DNA of 64,000 nt from NCBI GenBank assembly GCA_027533425.1, contig JAPZUD010000001.1, positions 372,001 through 436,000 of the forward strand. Direction: 5' to 3'. The translations under genes were made by a program, and so were the position numbers. Of this stretch, positions 1-8,421 are shown piece after piece. How positions within the stretch are numbered: position 1 is the stretch's first letter; each line of letters opens with the position of its first letter. Origin of the DNA: Beijerinckiaceae bacterium. Lineage in GTDB: Bacteria; Pseudomonadota; Alphaproteobacteria; Rhizobiales; Beijerinckiaceae. The notes below the pieces were generated by a model. It saw nothing but the letters and a program-made list of their open reading frames with translations. It was not told the DNA's origin and made no database searches.

Positions 1-1054
1 CACGATCCCAGCGCTTCACCCATTCATTGCGGTTCTCGGCCACGAAGGCCCAGTCGATCGTGTGGATCTTCGCATCGGTCGGCATGCCTGGCGGCACCGG
101 CGCATCGAGATTGGTCGGCATGGCGAAGGTCGGCGGGGCGATCTTCGACTGCACTTCGGCGCCGAGCAGCTCGTTGATATAGGCGAAGGCCAGTTCCATG
201 TTGGGGCCGCCCTTGACCACGGCAATGCCCGAGGGAACCGGGAAGATGCCTTCCTTCGGCGCCGCCATCGAGACCGGCGCCCCGTCGAGCCGGCGCTGCA
301 TGCCGAACGAGGAGAGGGCGCCGAGGATCATGTGGGCCTCGCCCTGTTCCAGCAGAGAGAAAGCCTGCGGCATCTGGCTGTAGACAGTCAGCAGGTTCGG
401 CTTGAGCTTCTTGAGTTCGCGGAAGGCCGCATCGATATCCTTGTAGGCCTCGGCCATCGGCTTGCCCGTGGCGAGATGCGCGAACATGAAGAGGTTCGGC
501 AGGCCTTCGGTATTCTGCAGCGAGGGCACGATGATCCGGCCCTTGAATTTCGGATCCAGCGCCTCGGCCCAGGAAGCGGGCGGCGTCTTCAGGACATTGG
601 TGTTGTAGGCGACCCCCTGCCAGGGCTGGAGGTAATTCGCCCACATCCCGTCCATATGCACCGTGCCGGGCTTGAGCTTGGCCATGTTCGGCACCTTGGC
701 CGGGGTGATCGGCTCGAGCAGACCTTCCTTGACGGCGAGGATCATCACCGGATCGTCCATCTGCACGATGGAGAGATAGGGCTTGTCCTTGTTCTTCTGC
801 ATCTTCTCGAGGTTCACAAGGCTGCGCGTGCCCTCGAAGGTGATCTTGGCATTGTACTTCTTCTCGAAGGCCGGCATCACATGGGTTTCCACCCAGGGCT
901 TGTGGCTGGCCGCGCCGCCGATGACAATTTCGCGGACCTGCGCCCGGAGGATGCCCGGCATCGCAATTCCGGCCCCGATGGCCGCGCCGGTATGAAGCAA
1001 CGTCCTGCGGGTAAGGCGTGTTCCGGTCGGGTTGTGTGTCACGATCTTCGTCAT
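1..1054 (-). CDS. ABC transporter substrate-binding protein (3' end missing)
   Basis: The reverse frame from the ATG at 1054 is open to the window edge, giving 351 codons without a stop. The N-terminus has a twin-arginine-like signal (LTRRTLLHTGAAIGAG) ending near ILRAQ, so the product is probably exported. The mature part reads like a spermidine/iron-type (PotD/AfuA class) periplasmic binding protein: KPWVETHVMPAFEKKYN near the start, QPWQGVAYNTN in the middle and DWAFVAENRNEWVKRWDR at the visible end. AGGAG lies about 9 nt before the ATG. The cognate permease and ATPase would lie beyond the left edge. The ligand cannot be told. A right half-site of the palindrome used in the 13-31 kb island lies upstream at 1141-1153, but the left half is degenerate. 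Confidence 0.85.
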   Translation of the reverse strand, partial: MTKIVTHNPTGTRLTRRTLLHTGAAIGAGIAMPGILRAQVREIVIGGAASHKPWVETHVMPAFEKKYNAKITFEGTRSLVNLEKMQKNKDKPYLSIVQMDDPVMILAVKEGLLEPITPAKVPNMAKLKPGTVHMDGMWANYLQPWQGVAYNTNVLKTPPASWAEALDPKFKGRIIVPSLQNTEGLPNLFMFAHLATGKPMAEAYKDIDAAFRELKKLKPNLLTVYSQMPQAFSLLEQGEAHMILGALSSFGMQRRLDGAPVSMAAPKEGIFPVPSGIAVVKGGPNMELAFAYINELLGAEVQSKIAPPTFAMPTNLDAPVPPGMPTDAKIHTIDWAFVAENRNEWVKRWDR

Positions 1055-1159
1055 GCCTGGGCTCTCCTGCTGCTGGTCCGGTTCGCAGATGCGATCCGGC
1101 TTCTTCTTCAGGATAAGCAAGGGACATGCCGGGCTGTTCTGTATGCTGTTCAGGTTCGG

Positions 1160-1188
1160 CCGCCTGAAAATGCCTAAAAAACAGGCGG
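1160..1188. promoter_or_regulatory. Inverted repeat upstream of the binding-protein gene
   Basis: CCGCCTG (1160-1166) and CAGGCGG (1182-1188) form a perfect 7-bp inverted repeat with a 15-nt A-rich spacer. It lies between the start of the binding-protein gene (1054, reverse) and the end of the membrane-protein gene (1255, reverse). It could be a weak terminator for the latter or an operator for the former. No T-run follows it on either strand. Confidence 0.3.
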
Positions 1189-1254
1189 ATTGACTTAATT
1201 CAGCAGCAATGCCTGAGACCGGATCTGTCGCATCCCACTCTGAAACCGGGCCTG

Positions 1255-2628
1255 TCAGCCCTCGGCAGATCCCGGCGGATCCCTGGCCAGGCGCAAGCCG
1301 GTCATCTCGGCGCCGGACAACAGCACGAGCAGCAGCGGAAGCCATCCGACACGGCCCTGATAGCGGTGGTTCGGGTTTGATAACGCACCGCACACGATCG
1401 CATTGCCGGCGAGGGCGAGGAATACGAACAGGGCAGCCATGGCCGGCCAGCGACTTCCGGAGAGCCAGCGGCTGATCGCGAAAAACAGCATCGCGAAGAG
1501 CGATGTCCAGTAAAGGATCGTATCTCTCGCGGCATAGCTGTGAAAGTCGATCACACGCTGCTGGTGCGCGCCCAGGAAATCATCGACGAAATCAAGATAG
1601 AGCTTCCGGATCGATTTCTCGAGATGCCAATGCATCGGCCGGATGCCATCGCCAGTCTCGACCATCCCGAACTGCACCACTGCCGCCTTGCCCAGACGGC
1701 TGAAGGTCTCGCCCGGATAGCGGTTCAGGATTTCCCGGACAATGACCTTGGCTTCCTGCTTGTGGGGCTCGCTTCGCCAGCCGCCGAGCTCGTGGAACGG
1801 TCCGAATGTGTTCCAGAGATAGGCATTCGCATTGGTCGGCATCCTGTGCCTGTAGGGGCAGAGGAGAGAAGCTTTGTCATTGTCCGGGCAGACATCATCG
1901 AGATAGCGTTGCACGAGGCCGGTCTCGACGAAAAGGGCGAGCCTCAGGTTGGCGGGGTCGCGGAACAGGAAGATGCGTCCGGTCGCGGCATAATTCGCGG
2001 TGACCGCGACGATAATGGCAAGCAGGATCGAGCCCGCGAGGTCTCCCAGCCGGAGTTCAATGCGGTTGTGCATGCGGCTCAGCACCAGCCTGGCCAGGAC
2101 AGCGATGACAAGCAGCCCGCAGACCACAGCGAGATGGCTGAGATGGAAAGAGATCCCGATTGCCGTCAGCCCGATCAGCAGCCATCTCTGCCCACGCGGC
2201 AGGCGTTCGCCACAGAGCAGTGCGACTGCGGCGAGCAGAACAGCGCCGGTGACTGAATCCGCCATGATCTGGCTGACATACCAGGCCCAGCCGGTGAAGG
2301 CGGCCAGCAGCCCGGTGCCGAGCAGGAAGAGCCATGGCGGGAGCCTCGGCACGAAGCTGCGGGCCGAGAGCCACACCATTGTGGCAACCATCAATGCTTG
2401 CAGGATCAGGGGCACCCACAGGCTGCCGGAGATCCGGGCAAACCACTGGAACCAGCCATAGGGCGCGGTCCGGAACACGGGCAGGCGGCCGGTGAACGGC
2501 ATTTCAAGATAGTCGACGCTGTCATAGTAGAAGAGCGGAGCGCCGTTCCAGAAGGCGGGCCAGAGCAGCAAGGCTGCCAGGGCTGCAAGAGAGAAGCCGG
2601 TTGTCGCGTGGGCCTTCAGGGCGCTCAT
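1255..2628 (-). CDS. Polytopic membrane protein of unknown function
   Basis: 457 residues starting at ATG 2628. The sequence is dominated by hydrophobic segments (for example LAALAALLLWPAFW, LFLLGTGLLAAFTGW, LAGSILLAIIVAVTANY and, near the C-terminus, ILYWTSLFAMLFFAI and MAALFVFLALAGNAIVCGAL), about ten membrane spans in all. A larger hydrophilic section near residues 220-340 carries several Cys (DDVCPDNDKASLLCPYRHR). The early FYYDSVDYLEMP resembles the loop after the first span in GT39/ArnT-like glycosyltransferases, which fits a lipid-linked sugar transferase fold, but the family motifs are not clear enough to assign it. It stands alone between the binding-protein gene and the GH5 gene. 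Confidence 0.7.
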   Translation of the reverse strand: MSALKAHATTGFSLAALAALLLWPAFWNGAPLFYYDSVDYLEMPFTGRLPVFRTAPYGWFQWFARISGSLWVPLILQALMVATMVWLSARSFVPRLPPWLFLLGTGLLAAFTGWAWYVSQIMADSVTGAVLLAAVALLCGERLPRGQRWLLIGLTAIGISFHLSHLAVVCGLLVIAVLARLVLSRMHNRIELRLGDLAGSILLAIIVAVTANYAATGRIFLFRDPANLRLALFVETGLVQRYLDDVCPDNDKASLLCPYRHRMPTNANAYLWNTFGPFHELGGWRSEPHKQEAKVIVREILNRYPGETFSRLGKAAVVQFGMVETGDGIRPMHWHLEKSIRKLYLDFVDDFLGAHQQRVIDFHSYAARDTILYWTSLFAMLFFAISRWLSGSRWPAMAALFVFLALAGNAIVCGALSNPNHRYQGRVGWLPLLLVLLSGAEMTGLRLARDPPGSAEG

Positions 2629-2774
2629 CGTGTTCTTGTTCCGGGCGCGTTCCCGTTTGGAGGACCTAAGTCGCGCAGGCGGAACCAGCCGACGGGAGGA
2701 CTAACAGCGTGCTACCCTTGAGAAAGTCAAGCATTGTCGCGGCCAAATCGGCTCCGGAGCGTCAATGGGACGGC

Positions 2775-2800
2775 AAAACCACGTAGAAATGCGTGGTTTT
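2775..2800 (-). terminator. Stem-loop terminator behind the GH5 gene
   Basis: AAAACCACG (2775-2783) pairs perfectly with CGTGGTTTT (2792-2800) across an 8-nt loop. Read on the reverse strand it ends in TTTT about 25-50 nt after the stop codon of the GH5 gene. The stem is symmetric with A/T flanks, so it could act in both directions. Confidence 0.6.
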
Positions 2801-2824
2801 CTGGGCTTTTTGCCGGCGCTCCTT

Positions 2825-4123
2825 CTAGTCGCCCCGGCCGGCTTGTCGCTCGGCAGCGCAGGCGGGTTCGAGTTCGGGAGACAGCCCGAGCGAGCGCAGA
2901 TAGCAGGGGCGGATCTCGACATTCCGGAACAGCATCGCCTCGAGATAGGCATCGAGGATGCGACGCGCCTCTTCCCGCGTCAGGCCCGCACGGGCGAGGT
3001 CCGGCACGGGCATCGAGCCAAGGGCCGCCATTTTCGACCAGCCCTCGGGTTGGCGGATGCTGGCGATGGTCGAGCGGGAATCGAGGTTCTTGTAGGTCCA
3101 GTAGGACCAGCCGAACCCATGCCGCTCGTTGAGCAACCGATAGGCCTCGTTCCAGCGGTTGTTGAACTCGCCGGCCTCGCCAAGGAAGACCGGCGCATTG
3201 TTCTTCAGCGAAAAGTGGATGTAGTCCTCAATCGCATCCCGCCGCGTCGAGGACCAGAACTGGTGATAGACATAGACAAGGTTGGGCGCGAAAGGCGGGC
3301 CGAAAATCTTGAGGTTCTGGTCCCATTGCGAGCCGGCAAGGATGATCACCCGGTCAGGGTCGATCTTGCGGATCGCCGCCACGGCATCCTTGTAGAAGGG
3401 TTCGAGCAGCCAGTTCAGCCGGTCCTCGTCATGATAGGTCGAGATCGGCTCGTTGAGCAGCTCGAAACCGAGAATCGTCGGATCGCCCTTGTAACGACGG
3501 GCGAATTCCTCCCACCAGGCAATGGTCCGCCGGCTTTCGCGCGGAATGTAGAACATCAGCGGAAAGCCGGTCCCGTCATCGTGGTTGATCCCGGTCTGGC
3601 CGCCGGGCGCGGCATGGGCATCGAGGATCACCTTGAGCCCGTATTTGCGGCACCAGCCGATGAACCGGTCAAGCAGGGCCCAGCCGGGTCCCTCGAAGAT
3701 CAGCGGCTCGTTGCCGCGCACCGTCTGCGCTTCCGGCATGAAGAGCCGGTAGTGCAGGGGAACGCGCAGCGTGTTGAACCCGGCTTTTGCAAGGAAGGCG
3801 ACATCCTCCTCGGTGATGTAGTTCTCGCGGAAACGCGTCCAGAAGCGCGTGGCCTCCTCCTCGCCGATCGCCAGTGCGAACAGCCGTGCGATCTCGGTCG
3901 GCGAGCGCGCTTTCTTGAACTTGAACATGTAGCCTTCCGGCACCAGCCAGTTGCCCAGTCCGATCCCGCGGATCAGGAATATCTCGCCGGAAGGGCGGAC
4001 GAGATGGCGCCCGCGCACCTCGATCCGGTCATTGTCCGGCGCCGGCTGCCCCGCAGCGGGCAAGGCGATGACGCTGCCAAGACCGACGAAGACAAAAGCG
4101 ATAAGGCGCAGGAGCAAGGGCAC
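2825..4123 (-). CDS. Glycoside hydrolase family 5 (cellulase-like), secreted
   Basis: 432 residues with a signal peptide of about 25 residues (hydrophobic LIAFVFVGLGSVIALPAAG). The remainder has the GH5 TIM-barrel landmarks: RGIGLGNWL near 52-60, FNTLRVPLHY near 116-124, the acid/base glutamate in LLNEPI (E225), YVYHQFW near 284-290 and the nucleophile glutamate in FLGEAGEF (E316). Both catalytic glutamates are present, so it should be an active retaining beta-glycosidase in the periplasm or outside the cell. The substrate (beta-1,4 or beta-1,3/1,6 glucan) cannot be read from sequence. A long N-terminal insertion (KARSPTEIARLFALAIGEEE) resembles exo-beta-1,3-glucanase-like GH5 members. It is divergent from the GntP-like permease gene, with 94 nt between. 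Confidence 0.88.
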   Translation of the reverse strand: MPLLLRLIAFVFVGLGSVIALPAAGQPAPDNDRIEVRGRHLVRPSGEIFLIRGIGLGNWLVPEGYMFKFKKARSPTEIARLFALAIGEEEATRFWTRFRENYITEEDVAFLAKAGFNTLRVPLHYRLFMPEAQTVRGNEPLIFEGPGWALLDRFIGWCRKYGLKVILDAHAAPGGQTGINHDDGTGFPLMFYIPRESRRTIAWWEEFARRYKGDPTILGFELLNEPISTYHDEDRLNWLLEPFYKDAVAAIRKIDPDRVIILAGSQWDQNLKIFGPPFAPNLVYVYHQFWSSTRRDAIEDYIHFSLKNNAPVFLGEAGEFNNRWNEAYRLLNERHGFGWSYWTYKNLDSRSTIASIRQPEGWSKMAALGSMPVPDLARAGLTREEARRILDAYLEAMLFRNVEIRPCYLRSLGLSPELEPACAAERQAGRGD

Positions 4124-4217
4124 GCGAAACTCCGGTTGGGAGGAACTCCGGAAGGGCTTCCGATCCGGTCGCCGGCAATGCTAAGGACGCCGGCAGGCCA
4201 AAGGATTAGACTCGCCC

Positions 4218-5522
4218 GTGGATGACGCCAAGTTCCTTCTTCTGTTCGCGCTCGTCGGTTTCACGGCGTTCGTGAGCTTCCGCTATCGCATGGTGCCGTT
4301 CGTGGCGCTCGTGCTGGCCACCTGCTTGTTCTGCCTTGTGCTGCGCGTCGACCTGACCTGGGTCGCGCGCAGTTTCCACAACGGCTTCGGGCAATCACTC
4401 GCCGCCGGTGGGCTCACCATCCTCGCCGGTATGCTTGTCGCGTGGATCGGCGCAGCGACCGGTGCTCTCGCCCGGCTCCGCGCCGGTCTGCCGGAACATT
4501 GGCGACATCGTCTGCTCTGGCTGGTCGCGCTGCCGGCCGGCATCGGCGGAACGCCGCTCGCCGCTCTCGCCGTGCTGCAACCGTTGGTCGCTTTGGTCGA
4601 AGCCGGCCGTTCCCGGGCCGCTCTCGGGGCTGCTGCCATCGTCAATGCGCTGCAGGGCGCCCTGCTGCCCGCGCCATTGCCGATCGCCGCCATGGCCGTC
4701 CTGCAGGCGGACTGGCGCCTTGTTCTGGCCTATGGCGCGCCCGTGGCCCTCGCGCAGGCCGTGTTCGGGCTTTGGCTGACGCGTGGCGCACCGGAAATCC
4801 AGCAGGGCGGGATCCCGGTTGCGCCAGCCGGACCCCGCCGGGCCGTGATCGGCCTTGCCCTTTCGATCCTCTGCCTTTTGGCCATGATCATCTTCAACGC
4901 GCTCGGCCAGATCCCCAGCGAGCCGCTCGGCAGCGGGAATACGCGCGAACAGATGATTCGTCTTGGCCTGCCGCTGATGCTGCTGGTCGTCGGCCTCGGT
5001 TTCGCCCTGCTGCCGGCCGGGCCCGCCGCGATCCGCGAGGCGCTTGTCGGGGAAGGGACGGTCGCCCGCGCCATCACGGCCTCTGCCGGCCTGCTTCTGG
5101 CTATCGGTGCCGCCGGCGGGCTCCAGCTTGTCCTGCATCAGGATGGGTTCGCCAGCCTTGCGGTGGAGGCTGTTGCAGAAGGCCCGGCCGGGTTCGGGCT
5201 GGCGCTGCCCTTCCTTGTCGCGCTTGTCAGCCGCGTTCTGCAGGGCTCGGCCCTGACGGCGGCGATCACTGCAGCAGGGGTGATGATTCCGCTTCTGGCT
5301 CCGCTGGGGCTGGATGATCCTGCCGGGCGGGCGCTTGTCGTGCTGGCCGTGACGACCGGTGCCGTTGGCGCGCCGCATATCCAGGACGGCTATTTCTGGC
5401 TGGCATCCCATCAGGCCGGCCTCCGTGCCGATCAGGGCCTGCGCTGGGTGACGCTGACTGCCTTCCTGCAGGCCGCCTTCGGTCTGTTGCTTGTACTCCT
5501 CCTGCAACGGGCGGTCGCCTAG
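4218..5522 (+). CDS. GntP-like permease, atypical
   Basis: 434 residues, nearly all hydrophobic, with about 12 membrane segments. Near the C-terminus, VVLAVTTGAVGAPHIQDGYFWLASHQAG matches in layout the GntP/gluconate:H+ symporter signature, where a conserved Asp in an N/QDxxFW motif lines the transport path. This supports an organic-anion or sugar-acid symporter. The start is a GTG at 4218 with only a weak ribosome site. The next gene is a Crp/Fnr regulator on the same strand. The family match rests on one motif and overall topology, so another ion-transporter-superfamily member is possible. Confidence 0.6.
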   Translation: MDDAKFLLLFALVGFTAFVSFRYRMVPFVALVLATCLFCLVLRVDLTWVARSFHNGFGQSLAAGGLTILAGMLVAWIGAATGALARLRAGLPEHWRHRLLWLVALPAGIGGTPLAALAVLQPLVALVEAGRSRAALGAAAIVNALQGALLPAPLPIAAMAVLQADWRLVLAYGAPVALAQAVFGLWLTRGAPEIQQGGIPVAPAGPRRAVIGLALSILCLLAMIIFNALGQIPSEPLGSGNTREQMIRLGLPLMLLVVGLGFALLPAGPAAIREALVGEGTVARAITASAGLLLAIGAAGGLQLVLHQDGFASLAVEAVAEGPAGFGLALPFLVALVSRVLQGSALTAAITAAGVMIPLLAPLGLDDPAGRALVVLAVTTGAVGAPHIQDGYFWLASHQAGLRADQGLRWVTLTAFLQAAFGLLLVLLLQRAVA

Positions 5523-5608
5523 TCTTCTCCGGGCCAGTGGCCACCTGCGCGGGACTTTGCTAATCCTTGTATGGCAGGCCTCGTCTCCGGGCCGCGGGGG
5601 CGGGAACC

Positions 5609-6289
5609 ATGTCGGAACTGTCGGAAGTCGTTCTGTTCCACGGGCTTGATGCCGCGGCGATCACCGCGCTGGAACAGGCCGTTGTCATCCGGCGCTATGC
5701 AGCCGGCAAGGCGATCATCAGCACCGACGAACCCAGCACCGATATCTTCTTCGTGCTGTCGGGGCGCGTCCAGGCCAAGCGTTTCGCGCCAGATGGTCAT
5801 GAAGTCGTCTATCTCGATATCGCCGAAGGCTCCTATTTCGGGGAATTCGCGGCGATCGACGGCCAGCTTCGCTCGGCAGATGTGATCGCGATCGGCGAGG
5901 CACGGATTGCCCGGATGCGGGCCGAGCAATTCCACGAATTCATCCTGCGCTATCCGCGCATCGGCCTGAACCTGTCGCGCGAACTGGTGCGAAAGCTGCG
6001 TGATCTTTCGGCGCGCGTTTTCGAGTTCACGGTCTATCCTGTCCCGATCCGGATCCGGAAGGCGATTCTCCGCCTGGCCGAACAGGCCCGTCGGCCCGGC
6101 AGCGCCTGCACCATCAAGCCAGCGCCAACTCATTACGAAATTGCCGCGCTGACCGCGACACATCGCGAGGCCGTAACGCGGGAACTCGCTTTCCTTGCCG
6201 CACAGGGAATCCTGCGGACCGGGCGACAGACGATCGAGATTCTCGATCTGCCCCGGCTTCGGGCCCTTGCCGACCCCGATCCAGGCTGA
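5609..6289 (+). CDS. Crp/Fnr family transcriptional regulator
   Basis: 226 residues from the ATG at 5609, preceded by a GGGGGCGGGA ribosome site. An upstream in-frame TTG at 5567 is less likely. Residues about 8-115 form a cyclic-nucleotide-binding-like beta-roll (TDIFFVLSGRVQAKR, GSYFGEFAAIDGQLRSADVIAI). The GEFAAIDGQLRSADV stretch matches the phosphate-binding cassette, with the Arg that contacts the phosphate. A C-terminal winged helix follows (THYEIAALTATHREAVTRELAFL). There are no N-terminal cysteines for an FNR iron-sulfur cluster, so it is Crp-like. It ends 16 nt from the convergent subtilase gene, whose run also encodes a class III nucleotide cyclase, so cNMP signalling between them is conceivable but unproven. 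Confidence 0.85.
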   Translation: MSELSEVVLFHGLDAAAITALEQAVVIRRYAAGKAIISTDEPSTDIFFVLSGRVQAKRFAPDGHEVVYLDIAEGSYFGEFAAIDGQLRSADVIAIGEARIARMRAEQFHEFILRYPRIGLNLSRELVRKLRDLSARVFEFTVYPVPIRIRKAILRLAEQARRPGSACTIKPAPTHYEIAALTATHREAVTRELAFLAAQGILRTGRQTIEILDLPRLRALADPDPG

Positions 6290-6305
6290 GACAACGCCCG
6301 GGCAT

Positions 6306-8390
6306 CTAGGGCGCAAGCCGGCCATTTCCGCGCCGTGCATCGGGAGCGGGAACTGGCGGGTCCACCAGCATCCGCGCGAAGACGGCCTTGGGCTTGCCGC
6401 GCCGGAACCGGTGGATCGAGCGGGCGATTTCCCGCGTCGCCATGGCTGCGGCCATGCTGGTGCCGAACAACCGGATCGTACCCGCCGCCCGCATGCCCGA
6501 GGAAAGGCGCCCCCGCAGCAGGACGGAATCATCGGAGGCGGCGAGCCCATCGACCCCGTTCTGCCATTCCGGCCTCCCTCCGCCGGAATAGAGCGAAACC
6601 TCGATCGGGAAGGTCTTCCGCGCTGCACAGGCGCCGATCACCAGCGTGCGCGGCCCTGTCGCAAGCGCGTTCAGGCTGCCGGGGCGCTGGACCGGGCTCA
6701 CCTCGCGGGAGCCATCGCCAGGCTGGCCGGGCGGGTCGAACGGTTGGTAATCCGCATGCCGGAACCTTGACTGTCGCGAAGGTCTCGCCGTGGCGACGGG
6801 CAGGTCATCGCGCTGTACCCAGGCTTCGATCGCCTCGTTCCGCAGCAACCCTGTTGCCTCGATCCGGATCTCCCATGCACCGCTGGCCGAGCGCTTGGCC
6901 GCATCCGGCTGGGTCGGCCCCACCACGAGCTGGAACATCCCGCGCGGGCGTGAATCCTGAGGGGCGCAATACAGCCCCATGGCAACAGGCAGGCCGGTGC
7001 GGCCCGGCAGATCGGCGATCGCGCCCTTCCGGTTGCCCAGCCGGACCGAGGCTCCGGAGGGCGATGTCAGCGTGACATGCGCCTTTCCCCGGAAGCCCCG
7101 TGGCAACCAGATCTGGACCGAATTGGCGCTCCCGTCATCCGGGGGAATTTCCCAGATGACGCGGGCTTTCGCCGGATCCGCGAGGGCATGCCGATCCCAA
7201 TGGGCGAAGGTCTGCGACTGGTAGCCATTGCCTGCTGGCAGCACGATAACCAGCGGGGAGCCCGGGTGCGCGCGGCCCCACAGGGTCTGGATCTCGAACA
7301 GCGCCTTTTCCAGCGGCCCCTCGCCATCATGCGGGCCGGCATTGAACCCGTAGCTGAGGTTCACCACTACCGGCGGGACGGCAACGGTCTCCGGTTGCGG
7401 CCGGGGCTCCCCCTCATCCAGAACGAAAAGCGGCGCGGGTGCGGGAAGGGCAATATCTTCCGCTTCGGCAAGGATGAAGCGAAGCGCATCGAAGGCATGC
7501 GCAGACAGGGCTGCGCCCGAACTGTCATCGACCGTGGTTCTCGGGAGGTGCACGGCGACGACCGGCTCTGATCCGTCGAGCGGGCCAGACGGGTCCAGCG
7601 CGAGGCCGGATACATGGGCGCCGTGGCTGGCGGCATGCTGGGTCCAGTAGCTGTCCCGGTCATGGCTCCGGAACAGGCCGGTCGACGCATAGAAGCGATC
7701 CTCGTCCCCGCCTGCTGCAGCGAGATGCCTGACAACGCCTTCGCTGGAAATCACCGCGCCATAATCGAACCCCTCCGGCGAGGCGAGGCCCTGGTCGGGA
7801 TCGGCGGCAATGGGGCGGCCATCCTGCACCCAGAGCGCCCGAAGCCGCGTGGCCCAGCCAGCCGGCGCGGCTGATCGGCGAGAGAACACCGGACCCGCCA
7901 CCGGAAATCCGTGATCGATGATGCCAGTCAGAACGCGGACCTCGCGCGCGGGCGTGATGGACGCCGCAGCAGCAATGGTGCGATGCCTGAGCGGTGCCGG
8001 TGGCGTGTCAATCGACTGGCAGAGCGTGATCTCGTCGAACAGGCTCTGGACAGAGGAGGAGGCGAGCAGCCAGTCGAAGAACAGCGGCAGTGCCCGGGCT
8101 GTGAGATACCGCGCTTTGCTCCAGGTGCCGCCGGCTGTCGCGGGGACATCCAGGGTCTGGTGCCATTGGCCGGATGTCACACCTCGGCCCTGATGCACGA
8201 AGAGCCGGTTGGGGTCCGGCGCATTCCGGAAGCTGCGGAGCGCCGCAAGGTCCACGCCTTCGGCCAGCCGGATGAGGAGGAGGGTCCGGCCGTTCGGCAC
8301 GCGGGCGATCTCTGGGCGGATCCAGTCCGCCAGCGGGTCCATCGCCAGCGGGAGCGATTGATAGACACTGGTGCCCTTTCGCCACGTCAT
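6306..8390 (-). CDS. Subtilase (S8) family serine peptidase with large insertion
   Basis: 694 residues from the ATG at 8390, which has a strong AGGAGGGAGG ribosome site; an upstream in-frame start at 8438 would overlap the preceding gene. The triad is visible: Asp in GIIDHGF (D159), His in ASHGAHVSG (H256) and Ser in FGTSMAAAMA (S645), plus the oxyanion Asn in VLPAGNG (N388). Between N388 and S645 lie about 257 residues, far more than in a minimal subtilisin, including a stretch (near 410-530) that looks like an inserted beta-sandwich. No signal peptide or membrane segment is seen, so it is cytoplasmic or leaves by a non-Sec route. It is the last gene of a run with a cyclase-TPR protein and a PAP2-fold protein (31 nt gap). 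The target is unknown. Confidence 0.85.
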   Translation of the reverse strand: MTWRKGTSVYQSLPLAMDPLADWIRPEIARVPNGRTLLLIRLAEGVDLAALRSFRNAPDPNRLFVHQGRGVTSGQWHQTLDVPATAGGTWSKARYLTARALPLFFDWLLASSSVQSLFDEITLCQSIDTPPAPLRHRTIAAAASITPAREVRVLTGIIDHGFPVAGPVFSRRSAAPAGWATRLRALWVQDGRPIAADPDQGLASPEGFDYGAVISSEGVVRHLAAAGGDEDRFYASTGLFRSHDRDSYWTQHAASHGAHVSGLALDPSGPLDGSEPVVAVHLPRTTVDDSSGAALSAHAFDALRFILAEAEDIALPAPAPLFVLDEGEPRPQPETVAVPPVVVNLSYGFNAGPHDGEGPLEKALFEIQTLWGRAHPGSPLVIVLPAGNGYQSQTFAHWDRHALADPAKARVIWEIPPDDGSANSVQIWLPRGFRGKAHVTLTSPSGASVRLGNRKGAIADLPGRTGLPVAMGLYCAPQDSRPRGMFQLVVGPTQPDAAKRSASGAWEIRIEATGLLRNEAIEAWVQRDDLPVATARPSRQSRFRHADYQPFDPPGQPGDGSREVSPVQRPGSLNALATGPRTLVIGACAARKTFPIEVSLYSGGGRPEWQNGVDGLAASDDSVLLRGRLSSGMRAAGTIRLFGTSMAAAMATREIARSIHRFRRGKPKAVFARMLVDPPVPAPDARRGNGRLAP

Positions 8391-8421
8391 GGGTGCCTCC
8401 CTCCTGCTGTGAGCCCGGTCG

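Noticed and set aside
24-1127. A complete open frame overlapping the first gene in another reverse frame
   Set aside because: It encodes low-complexity Arg/Gly-rich sequence, whereas the frame starting at 1054 encodes a recognisable binding protein with a leader and runs off the edge.
1141-1153. A fifth GntR-type site before the first gene
   Set aside because: Only one half-site matches well (9 of 13 positions overall), too weak to include in the regulon without a genome-wide score.
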